NCBI GenBank assembly: GCA_900550145.1
Contig: URRF01000003.1
Coordinates: 1 to 64,000, forward strand
Direction: 5' to 3'
From: an uncultured Mollicutes bacterium
GTDB taxonomy: Bacteria; Bacillota_I; Bacilli_A; RF39; UBA660
Length of the DNA stretch: 64,000 nucleotides
Every line of letters starts with the position of its first letter. The first letter of the stretch is position 1. A program made the translations under genes and the position numbers. Shown one piece after another: positions 53,757 to 60,916 of this stretch. The notes under the pieces were generated by a model, which ran no database searches, had not been told where the DNA came from, and worked only from the letters and a program-made list of their open reading frames with translations.

Positions 53757-53895
53757 TTTTTCATAAGTCATACAACTATCAATTTAAGTTAAAATTTTAT
53801 TAAAAAATGTCCCAAAATGTAAAAAGCATTTAGTAAAAATTTCTTTTATTTTCAAGTATTCAAGTGTATTTTTTCATAATTCTCCACTTACCAAT
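53757..53895. repeat. left-end module of cassette 3
   Basis: Direct repeats TTTTTCATAAGTC (53757 onward) and TTTTTCATAATTC (53871 onward), 114 bp apart, with a TGTAAAAAGCATT element between. Confidence 0.55.
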
Positions 53896-53935
53896 TGATA
53901 CTCGTAGATGGTAAACTTTTTTCTTTTTTATCCAT
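53888..53935 (-). pseudogene. rbgA 5'-end vestige 3
   Basis: 15 codons only, MDKKEKSLPSTSINW and TAA, with ribosome binding site GGAAGTGA. The middle of the usual leader is deleted while the joint and start are kept. Confidence 0.8.
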
Positions 53936-53981
53936 TATTTTCACTTCCTTTTTTAGAGAACCTTTTTTACACTTTTTACAA

Positions 53982-54389
53982 CTATTTTTTATAATAATTT
54001 AGTTCTTCTAATTCTTTTATATTTTCTTTAACCCATGGGTTACCTGCAACCATTTTATTTATTTTTAATGATACCTTCATTTCATTAGTTGTAATATTCA
54101 TAGTATTCTCAAGTAAAATACCTTTTTTCATTTCAAATTTTGTAATATTTTTCCATTCTATTAAACAACAATCTAATATATTCCAGTTGCCTTCTACTGG
54201 AAAAACATGAATTCCTTTTTCATCAAAACCAAATAAGTATGATGTTGCTCTTTCTGATGCAATTACGATTACTGGTCCAGCCGGTAAAATCCATTTTACT
54301 TTATATGTACTATGTCCCGGTACAATATTATTTTTATAACTAAAATTCCTTTTATTTAATTCTGCTTTTACTTTTTCTAAATTAAGCAT
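53982..54389 (-). CDS. small PH-like hypothetical protein
   Basis: 135 residues, mostly beta strands (WILPAGPVIVIASERATSYLFGFDEKGIHVFPVEGNW, LIEWKNITKFEMKKGIL) ending in a helix, which looks like a PH-type fold. No membrane segment. Second gene of cassette 4, downstream of RhuM 3. Function unknown. Confidence 0.65.
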   Translation of the reverse strand: MLNLEKVKAELNKRNFSYKNNIVPGHSTYKVKWILPAGPVIVIASERATSYLFGFDEKGIHVFPVEGNWNILDCCLIEWKNITKFEMKKGILLENTMNITTNEMKVSLKINKMVAGNPWVKENIKELEELNYYKK

Positions 54390-54413
54390 ATTTCTAATCT
54401 TCCTTTCATTTCA

Positions 54414-55439
54414 TTATTTATTTGTTTCTTCTATTAATAAATCAAAATCTGATTTATATAATTTATCTTGTTTAACTCTATATTTTTCAAATTCTGTTAA
54501 TGCTTTATCACAAGCTATTTCATGTGAGATTTTTCCAGCATCTTTTAATATATCCCTATCATCTGCAAGCAAAAACTTATCTATTCTAGATGACCAGTCT
54601 TCCATCGTCATTGGAATATGTCTTCTCGCCCTATTTTCAGCAATTTCTAAAAATGCACTAACAATTCCTTCTAAATCTCTTAACTCTTCTTTATTTAAAT
54701 AATTCTTAGCAATTATTACATCTGATTCCATAATTTTACCATTAGGACTATTTTTCCATGAAGTCAAACCCATATGTTCTTTTTCTGAATTAACCCTATT
54801 ATATATAAGTTCTGCTGCCGTTTGTTTTGATACAGCAAAGTGCATTTTATTTTGAACCCTTTTAAAGAAATTGATTGATATAGGAGATTTAGGATCATAA
54901 TCTATACTTGTAGCATAAATGTCAGTTACTTTTTGATAAAATCTTCTTTCAGATAATCTAATTTCTCGGATTTCTTCTAATAACTTTTCAAAATAATCTT
55001 TATCAATAAATGAACCATTTTTCATTCTTTCTTTATCTAATACATATCCTTGAATTGTAAATGTTTTAAGTATATTTGTTGCCCATCTTCTAAATTGTGT
55101 CGCTCTTAATGAATTTACTCTATATCCAACTGATATTATTGCATCTAAATTGTAAAATTCAACATTTCTCTTAACACTTCTGTGTCCCTCTTTTTGAACT
55201 AATTCCATTTTGGAATAAGTTGAATCTTTATCTAACTCCTTTTCATTATAGATATTAATTAAATGCTTTGCTATGGCCGGTTGTTCTACATTAAATAATT
55301 CCGACATAGCTTTTTGAGTCATCCATAAAGTTTCATTTTCATATCTTACTTGTATGCCTTTGTCTTTTTCTTGAAGTTTGAATGTTATAAATTCTTCAGT
55401 GCTACTTCTTACAATTAAATCTTTTGTCAATTTTATCAT
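54414..55439 (-). CDS. RhuM-family protein 3
   Basis: 341 residues: LTKDLIVRSSTEEFITFKLQE is a RhuM-type head, then ETLWMTQKAMSELFNVEQPAIAKHLINIY, FYNLDAIISVGYRVNSLRATQFRRWATNILKTF, FAVSKQTAAELIYNRVNSEKEHMGLTSWKNSP and MTMEDWSSRIDKFLL. It is the most divergent of the three intact copies. First gene of cassette 4. Confidence 0.85.
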   Translation of the reverse strand: MIKLTKDLIVRSSTEEFITFKLQEKDKGIQVRYENETLWMTQKAMSELFNVEQPAIAKHLINIYNEKELDKDSTYSKMELVQKEGHRSVKRNVEFYNLDAIISVGYRVNSLRATQFRRWATNILKTFTIQGYVLDKERMKNGSFIDKDYFEKLLEEIREIRLSERRFYQKVTDIYATSIDYDPKSPISINFFKRVQNKMHFAVSKQTAAELIYNRVNSEKEHMGLTSWKNSPNGKIMESDVIIAKNYLNKEELRDLEGIVSAFLEIAENRARRHIPMTMEDWSSRIDKFLLADDRDILKDAGKISHEIACDKALTEFEKYRVKQDKLYKSDFDLLIEETNK

Positions 55440-55448
55440 CTCCTATAT

Positions 55449-55520
55449 CTAAAATCTTAGTTTTTCATGAGTTAGTATATCCCAATTTATATTGGTTTTA
55501 TTTATATTTTTATTATCCAT
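55449..55520 (-). pseudogene. rbgA 5'-end vestige 4
   Basis: 23 codons starting MDNKN and with TNINW at the joint, then TAG. The start overlaps the stop of the NTF2-like gene. The most degraded of the four. Confidence 0.6.
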
Positions 55521-55881
55521 TATTTTCAACTTCTTGCTTAAGCATTTCCCAACTTTTAAAATATATACATTCATTTTTATCATTAAACATTATCTGATAA
55601 ATTCCATCATAAACATCGTTATTTTGTTCTAGATACCAATTAGCTATCACAGTATTTCCATCTATTGCTAATACATTTATTTCTATATTATGTATTTCTT
55701 CATTTTTAACATGATACCATTCTTCCTTTATTTCTTCGATAGTCAAAAACGGTTTTATAAAAGGCGTTTCTTGATAAAATTTTGTGTTAGTAAATAAACT
55801 ACACACACCATCTATATTTTTCTCAAGCCAGTATTTTTTTAATTTGTATATCCATTTTTCAGCAAATTCTCGTTTAATCAT
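55513..55881 (-). CDS. SnoaL/NTF2-like protein
   Basis: 122 residues from the ATG at 55881. The cone-shaped NTF2-like pattern is seen: AEKWIYKLKKYWLEKNIDGVCSLFTNTKFYQETPF, then VLAIDGNTVIANWYLEQNNDVYDGIYQIMFNDKNECIYFKSWEM. Such small proteins may bind ligands or act as accessory factors. Last intact cargo gene of the older part of the island. Confidence 0.65.
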   Translation of the reverse strand: MIKREFAEKWIYKLKKYWLEKNIDGVCSLFTNTKFYQETPFIKPFLTIEEIKEEWYHVKNEEIHNIEINVLAIDGNTVIANWYLEQNNDVYDGIYQIMFNDKNECIYFKSWEMLKQEVENNG

Positions 55882-55934
55882 TTTTCCAAATATTTTAAAA
55901 TTTATTCTTTGTCTTTTCAAAGATTATATCAAAA

Positions 55935-56054
55935 TTATATATTTTTAAAATTAATATCATTATTTATTAACATTACACTAACCTTAATATCATTGTTTGA
56001 ATCCTTATATATTAAAAAGTCATGATTAGTTATTTGCCGGCTTTTATTGTCCAT
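55935..56054 (-). pseudogene. N-terminal fragment of a RhuM gene close to RhuM 1
   Basis: 39 codons, nearly the same as the start of RhuM 1 (ITNHDFLIYKDSNNDIKVSVMLI), then a stop. A copy of the gene was here and was cut. Confidence 0.8.
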
Positions 56055-56057
56055 TTG

Positions 56058-56318
56058 TTATTTTTCTTTCTTTTGAACTGTTCTAAATTTTCGAATAGTT
56101 GATTCTTCTTTTAATTCATTATCATTATATATTTTTTTAATATGATAATTTATTGTATTTATTTCTACACTATAGAGAGTTGATAACATTTTTTGAATAA
56201 GCTAAATATTTTCATGTTCATATCTTACTTCAATTGTTTCTTTATCAGTTCCGATTGCTGCAATATAAGTTAGATATTCAGCAGCACTTGATCTAATCGT
56301 AATACTATTTTTTTTCAT
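56058..56318 (-). pseudogene. N-terminal fragment of a fourth RhuM gene
   Basis: With a good AGGAGGTCA ribosome binding site and ATG 56318, it reads ITIRSSAAEYLTYIAAIG and NELKEESTIRKF, but a TAG (56203-56201) replaces the Trp codon of the WLTQ motif and the rest is missing. Confidence 0.75.
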
Positions 56319-56487
56319 AAAATGACCTCCTCGTATAATATAGTTAAGATATTTTTTAACTATATTTTCTTATTTAGATTTTTGTAGAGATAGAGTGGTT
56401 TTAGTGGCCTCCTTGAACATTTGGTTCTTAAGAAAGACTAAAGCCTCTTCTTTACAAAATGGATATTGGTTTTATTTCTTTTATATC

Positions 56488-57012
56488 ATTACTCTCTTTC
56501 TAAATTTTTTCTTTTGCTTAGTGAGAATATTTCAGTGCTTTTTTCATTATATAATTTGTCTGCCAATATTATTGATTGCTTTAACAATTCTTCTAAGTTA
56601 TCTATCGGAATCTTCTCATAATCTTCTTGATATAACCAATCTAAATAATTTGTTTTTTAGCATCAGTTAGTCTGCCATATATTATTTTACCAGAATGTAG
56701 CCAATATCCAAATTCTACATTCACAGCAAAAGCGGGTATATCAGGTAAACTTCTAGGAATCCAAAACATAATAACTGTAGAATTTGTTAATGCTCCTCTT
56801 TCACACATTGCTCGATCTACATAATCTGCTTTTAGTTTCTAGGTTGAGTATTCAGAAACTTTAACTACGCCATCAAATCCTAACTCACTTAACCTTTTAC
56901 AAGCAGTAGTTCTCTGTGATTCTGTATTTCTATCTCTTGAGGTCGAACCGGCCAAAAATATAGATTTTTTATTTTTTTATAACGGCTTGATCTGAATAAT
57001 TAATAATCATAA
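56488..57012 (-). pseudogene. decayed nucleoside 2-deoxyribosyltransferase-like gene
   Basis: Joined frames read KSIFLAGSTSRDRNTESQR, then CKRLSELGFDGVVKVSEYS, DYVDRAMCERGALTNSTVIMFWIPRS and AFAVNVEFGYWLHSGKIIYGR, the layout of the nucleoside 2-deoxyribosyltransferase-like fold. At least two frameshifts and internal stops are seen. Confidence 0.7.
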
Positions 57013-57029
57013 TATCATTATCATCTCTC

Positions 57030-57480
57030 TAATAATATATCTTGAAAGTTTATGTTCCTATATATTTATTTGAACATTACTATTTTTTTTAACAACTTGT
57101 TGACCTCAACGAGTTGTTCATTAACATCAAACCCAGAATTTTATATCCTTTTGTCTTTATTTAGGAGATGATTGTATGCTTTTCAATCATCAGCAGTTAA
57201 CGAGCATTTCTCGGTAACTGATTTTTTATCCAATTCATTACAACATTCCTTTTGTGAAAGCCATAATATTTCATCTTTATATATAGTGTCTATTAAATAA
57301 CAAGCATATCTAGATAATTTGACATCCATAATATTTCTTGCTGATTTTAAACCTACTTTTATATTCTAATGCCATTATTAGTTCTCTTGCTAACTAAAAT
57401 TCATTGCCATAATCATCAATGTGTTTTATACCTTCAAGGATACTATTAATATTTTTAGTTTCTATTTTCTACATTATTAC
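57030..57480 (-). pseudogene. scrambled DinD and RhuM fragments
   Basis: From 57480 down: GIKHIDDYGNEF with a stop for Trp and LARELIMALEYK (DinD start); then SRYACYLI followed directly by a RhuM piece (IYKDEILWLSQKECCNELDKKSVTEK); then DVNEQLVEVNKLLKK and HKLSRYII, DinD again. The order cannot come from one gene, so pieces of two gene families have been fused. Confidence 0.65.
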
Positions 57481-57681
57481 CCCCTATTACTCTTTTTTTA
57501 TCAGTTTTTTATTACCTAATATAGAGTTCATTATTTCGTTAAATCTTTTTATAAATATCTTACTATTTTTCAATATTTCAAGTTATTAGATATGACTAAA
57601 TAATCCTGCAGAAATTACAATTTAATTATAATATACATGGTAACATAATGTCAACTTCTTGGTAAGATTATTACCAAAGAA

Positions 57682-57707
57682 AAAAGCATAACAAATATTA
57701 TGCTTTT
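57682..57707 (-). terminator. terminator of the membrane-anchored protein gene
   Basis: AAAAGCATAA (57682-57691) and TTATGCTTTT (57698-57707), perfect 10-bp stem, 6-nt loop. Confidence 0.85.
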
Positions 57708-57710
57708 ATA

Positions 57711-58790
57711 CTATTGATATTTTTTAATATTATCTATTCTAGCGGCAAAATATGGCATGTCTCTTGAACTTTCTTTTAAGAATATGGCAAAGGTATCATC
57801 TACATTAAAGTTTCTTGATTCTTTTACAGGAGCACTAGTAACATTTGTGTCAATAGCGGCTTCACTTTTTACCCTACCACCTTTTTCATCTAGTTTGAAG
57901 TTTATTGTTTGAACTGCCTTTTCAATTACATATTCTCTATTTTCATCATCATAAAAAGGTTTATTTTGTAGTTCATTATATTCTCTTTTAACATTAAAGT
58001 TAATCATTGGAACCTTGAAAGTATCATTGTTACTAAAGTTTTTGCTTCCAGTATATTTATTAGCATCATTAGTCATATTACTATATATTTCATTAAATGT
58101 TTTACCTTTTGGATTCTTATAGAATATTACTTCATCATTACTTTTAGTAGTTAATTTAATTGCAAAATCATCTTTAGAATTATAGAATAACACTATTATC
58201 TGATTTCTTACTTCACTAGAACTATTAGAAGCTACACCAAAGTATTTTACATCTTCATAATTACCAAAGTTACTATTTTCTAAAACTGTAAATCTCTGTT
58301 TATATTCAAATTCTCGGTATAACATTGTATAAAAGAAATATCTTCTTAAATCAGGATCATCTAAGGCATCTTCCCCCCAATCAAAATCATCTAAAATGTC
58401 GCTAGTCTGATTAAATTTTTCTTTAATGCCATTTACTATTTCTTCTTTTAACTTTATTGTCTTAGGCCCAAATACTTTAAAGTAATAACTATCAGATATC
58501 ATATCTTCAGTAAAAGATTCTTTATTTAAATTAGTAGCCATTATCTCTTCAGGGTTAAATACAATATCTTTTTTTATTATTTCATTCTTCATATCATTCC
58601 AAACAAGTTGGAATGTAGCACAATAACTACTATCAGATGATATTTCATCATCAAATGTTGGTACTACAGCTACACCTTCGGTAACTGGAATACTTTTATT
58701 ATTTTTTCTTATTCTAAATATATATATTAATGCAAGTGATACTATAGCAAGTACAACAAATACTAGTGTTATAATTTTATTTTTTGTCAT
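57711..58790 (-). CDS. membrane-anchored extracellular protein of unknown family
   Basis: 359 residues: an N-terminal signal anchor (IITLVFVVLAIVSLALIYIF), then a mixed domain. The C-terminal region has beta strands and a FNVDDTFAIFLKE...MPYFAARIDN end that resembles the closing strands of serpins, and EAAIDTNVTS before it resembles a hinge. This is only suggestive. It lies between the cassette island and the collagen-like gene, with its own terminator. Confidence 0.55.
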   Translation of the reverse strand: MTKNKIITLVFVVLAIVSLALIYIFRIRKNNKSIPVTEGVAVVPTFDDEISSDSSYCATFQLVWNDMKNEIIKKDIVFNPEEIMATNLNKESFTEDMISDSYYFKVFGPKTIKLKEEIVNGIKEKFNQTSDILDDFDWGEDALDDPDLRRYFFYTMLYREFEYKQRFTVLENSNFGNYEDVKYFGVASNSSSEVRNQIIVLFYNSKDDFAIKLTTKSNDEVIFYKNPKGKTFNEIYSNMTNDANKYTGSKNFSNNDTFKVPMINFNVKREYNELQNKPFYDDENREYVIEKAVQTINFKLDEKGGRVKSEAAIDTNVTSAPVKESRNFNVDDTFAIFLKESSRDMPYFAARIDNIKKYQ

Positions 58791-58809
58791 TTATTTTTTT
58801 CCTTACTCA

Positions 58810-58941
58810 TTAGTAAACTTTAGTAATAGTAGCCTCGCCAATTTTTCTTCTTTTTTCATCATTTAGTCTTAACTCTATTACTTTAGTACCTGCCTTTATT
58901 AAAGTAAATGGTTCATCATTTAATTTCATCATATGAATCAT
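58810..58941 (-). CDS. 43-residue ORF, truncated ASCH-like
   Basis: From the ATG at 58941 behind AAAGGTGATAG: MKLNDEPFTLIKAGTKVIELRLNDEKRRKIG is the start of an ASCH (PUA-like) domain, but only eight residues follow. The normal domain has about 100. Probably an internally deleted gene. Confidence 0.5.
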   Translation of the reverse strand: MIHMMKLNDEPFTLIKAGTKVIELRLNDEKRRKIGEATITKVY

Positions 58942-58993
58942 CTCTATCACCTTTAATATTATTTTAGCATATATATTTTTATTTGTCTATTAA

Positions 58994-59020
58994 AAAACAT
59001 CTCAAAAATAGAGATGTTTT
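58994..59020 (-). terminator. terminator of the collagen-like gene
   Basis: AAAACATCTC (58994-59003) and GAGATGTTTT (59011-59020) with a 7-nt loop. Confidence 0.85.
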
Positions 59021-59024
59021 GACA

Positions 59025-59798
59025 TTATGATATTTTAACTATATTTAAATATGCACTTGTATCAGAAGCCGGCGATATAGTAACTGCTGTAGTAGATTCT
59101 AATGATAAACCAATTTGATCATCAGCACTAAAAGCATTAATTGTGCTTCCAACAAAATCAGAATCTACATTTGCTGTAACATTCTTACTAATAGTGGTAC
59201 TTCCAATAGGTGTAGCGTTTTGTTTTACATTTAATGTTATATCTGCATTAACATTAGAACTACCTGAGAAATAGTAATCAACTTTATATACTCCATCAGC
59301 AGGAATTGTTAGTTTATTTTGTGTACCAAGTGTTATACCATTAGATGGACCATTACTTCCAAGTGGTACATCTTGAGAAATATTTGCCTCTAAAGTTATA
59401 GTATTTTCAGTGGTATCATACTTTCTTCCATAAGTATTAGTCTGCGTAATACCGGCAGCGCCACTTGGACCAGTTGGTCCCATCGGACCTGCTGGGCCTA
59501 TTGCTCCCGTTGGACCTGCGGGACCTTGAGGTCCGGTTAATCCTTGTGGACCGATTGGGCCTGTAATTCCTGTGTTTCCTCTTGGTATAGTAAAGTTTAA
59601 AACAGCATTTTGATTAGTACCAACATTAACTACACTAGCGTTAGTTCCTGGATCACCAGTAGTAGTAGTTCCCACTGTAATAGTGGCGGGTCCTTGAGGT
59701 CCTGTCGGCCCCATCGGACCTACAATAACAGGAGTACAATTACATTTTTTACCTGCTTCAAGAATATTTCTTATATTATCAGAGCAATTGTTACTCAT
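59025..59798 (-). CDS. collagen-like surface protein (spore exosporium type)
   Basis: 257 residues. The N-terminal NNCSDNIRNILEAGKKCNCTPVIVG is followed by GPMGPTGPQGP and, further on, by a longer Gly-X-Y block (about 80-120). The C-terminal part of about 130 residues is a beta-rich domain like the BclA/TNF-like knob (GVYKVDYYFSGSSN). Such proteins coat the spore or cell surface as trimers. The collagen block is much richer in G and C than the surroundings. Ribosome binding site GAAAGGAG. Confidence 0.82.
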   Translation of the reverse strand: MSNNCSDNIRNILEAGKKCNCTPVIVGPMGPTGPQGPATITVGTTTTGDPGTNASVVNVGTNQNAVLNFTIPRGNTGITGPIGPQGLTGPQGPAGPTGAIGPAGPMGPTGPSGAAGITQTNTYGRKYDTTENTITLEANISQDVPLGSNGPSNGITLGTQNKLTIPADGVYKVDYYFSGSSNVNADITLNVKQNATPIGSTTISKNVTANVDSDFVGSTINAFSADDQIGLSLESTTAVTISPASDTSAYLNIVKIS

Positions 59799-59884
59799 TT
59801 TGATTCTCCTTTCATTTTATTTTATGAAAGAAGTTAAAACATAATTTTACTATTGACTATAATATGTTATTCTTTAATAGTAAA

Positions 59885-60391
59885 TTATACAGTGCCTATT
59901 TTTGTTATAGGCCATAATCTAAATACTGATTTTCCTACTATATCTTTTTCATCAATTAAGCCTATTGATCTACTATCTTTAGATATAGGACGATTATCTC
60001 CCAAAACAAGATATTTACCTTCTGGTATACTGCTACAAGTACATATTTCTTCTAAGTTAAAATCTTTAGTATTTAAATGTGTATAGTTTTCTTGAACTAA
60101 CTTATCATTTACATATAATTTATTATTCTTGTATGAAATATGTTCTCCAGGTAATCCTATTACTCTCTTAATTATTTCTTCTTTATCCTTCTTTATTACT
60201 ACTACATCAAATCTCTTAATAGTTTTCTCGTTATATCTTATTTTTCTTACTAGTAATAACTCTCCATCATTAAAATTAGGCTTCATTGAACTACCGGATA
60301 CTATTACTGGAGTTATTATAAAAGTTCTAACTAGTATTACAACTACTACAATAATAACATAAGGATATAATTCTTTAATAATTTTTTTCAT
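59885..60391 (-). CDS. lepB: signal peptidase I
   Basis: 168 residues. N-terminal membrane helix (YVIIVVVVILVRTFI), the nucleophile Ser in SGSSMKPNF, the Lys in IIKRVIGLPGE and the conserved GDNRPISKDSR. It removes signal peptides from secreted proteins outside the membrane. Downstream of rplS, a common arrangement near rbgA. Ribosome binding site GAGGTGAAAG. Confidence 0.93.
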   Translation of the reverse strand: MKKIIKELYPYVIIVVVVILVRTFIITPVIVSGSSMKPNFNDGELLLVRKIRYNEKTIKRFDVVVIKKDKEEIIKRVIGLPGEHISYKNNKLYVNDKLVQENYTHLNTKDFNLEEICTCSSIPEGKYLVLGDNRPISKDSRSIGLIDEKDIVGKSVFRLWPITKIGTV

Positions 60392-60410
60392 CTTTCACCT
60401 CAATAATAAA

Positions 60411-60440
60411 AAGATAGTAGCAAAGCTATTATCTTCTCTC
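60411..60440 (-). terminator. rplS terminator
   Basis: AAGATAGTAG (60411-60420) and CTATTATCTT (60426-60435), one G-U, T-rich on the - strand; it separates rplS from lepB. Confidence 0.7.
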
Positions 60441-60779
60441 TTTAATATTATATTTTTTCTGTCTATCTCTTAAGAAATATAATTTAGCTCTTCTTACTTT
60501 ACCTGGTTTAGTAACCTTAATATAAGCAACTTTATTAGAATGAACGTGGAATGTTTTTTCAACACCAATTCCAGAATATTCTCCTCTTACAGTAAAAGTT
60601 TCAGATACTCCCTTACCTTTTCTTGCAATTACAGTTCCTTTAAAGTCCTGTACTCTTTCTTTTGACTTACCACCTTTAGTTTCAGTAATAATACATCCAA
60701 CAGTAACTGAATCTCCTACTCTGAATTCTGGCAAATCTTTTTTCATTTGACTTTGAGTAATTTTGTCAATGATATTCAT
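60429..60779 (-). CDS. rplS: 50S ribosomal protein L19
   Basis: 116 residues from the ATG at 60779 behind AAAGGAAG; the frame is open upstream through the leader. Signature: FRVGDSVTVGCIITE, RVQDFKGTVIARKGKG, FTVRGEYSGIGVEKTFHVHS and KVRRAKLYFLRDRQKK. L19 lies at the subunit interface. Confidence 0.96.
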   Translation of the reverse strand: MNIIDKITQSQMKKDLPEFRVGDSVTVGCIITETKGGKSKERVQDFKGTVIARKGKGVSETFTVRGEYSGIGVEKTFHVHSNKVAYIKVTKPGKVRRAKLYFLRDRQKKYNIKERR

Positions 60780-60850
60780 CGTATATACACTTCCTTTCTT
60801 TTTCAGATAATCATTATCCATAATAAGCGGATTATCCCACATCGCTATTA
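60780..60850 (-). promoter_or_regulatory. possible L19 leader
   Basis: GATAATC and GATTATC can pair in the leader, 21-28 bases before the rplS start, and rplS in Firmicutes is often preceded by an L19 leader RNA. Evidence is weak. Confidence 0.3.
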
Positions 60851-60894
60851 ATTTTACCATATAATATATTAAATAGCAACTACTTTTATGAAAA

Positions 60895-60916
60895 AAAGTA
60901 GAAATTCTTCTACTTT
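60895..60916 (-). terminator. terminator of the adhesin gene
   Basis: AAAGTAGAA (60895-60903) and TTCTACTTT (60908-60916), 4-nt loop, overlapping the stop codon. Confidence 0.75.

Larger units (their letters stand above)
47110..57660. mobile_element. tandem cassette island at the 5' end of rbgA
   Basis: Four recognisable cassettes (47110-50300, 50301-52097, 52098-53890, 53891-55481) and an older decayed zone lie head-to-tail, all on the - strand. Each ends, at its rbgA-proximal side, with an rbgA-like ribosome binding site and 5' codons that break at the codon for Trp in INW. Decay increases with distance from rbgA. The insertion separates rbgA from lepB-rplS, genes that are neighbours in many Firmicutes. 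I infer repeated site-specific insertion at rbgA codon 29, each event supplying a new gene start. Confidence 0.75.
56319..57710. other. gene graveyard distal to the cassettes
   Basis: No intact gene. It holds the decayed deoxyribosyltransferase-like gene, DinD and RhuM fragments (separate entries) and AT-rich filler. This looks like the oldest cassette layer. Confidence 0.6.

Noticed and set aside
50171..53895. Integron attC sites and a tyrosine integrase
   Set aside because: No tyrosine recombinase and no long imperfect hairpins at the joints; the only recombinase is of the serine type, and each unit carries several genes plus a target-gene start.
57711..58790. Serpin-type protease inhibitor
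   Set aside because: Only the end of the protein is reminiscent; the reactive-centre loop and core motifs cannot be identified.
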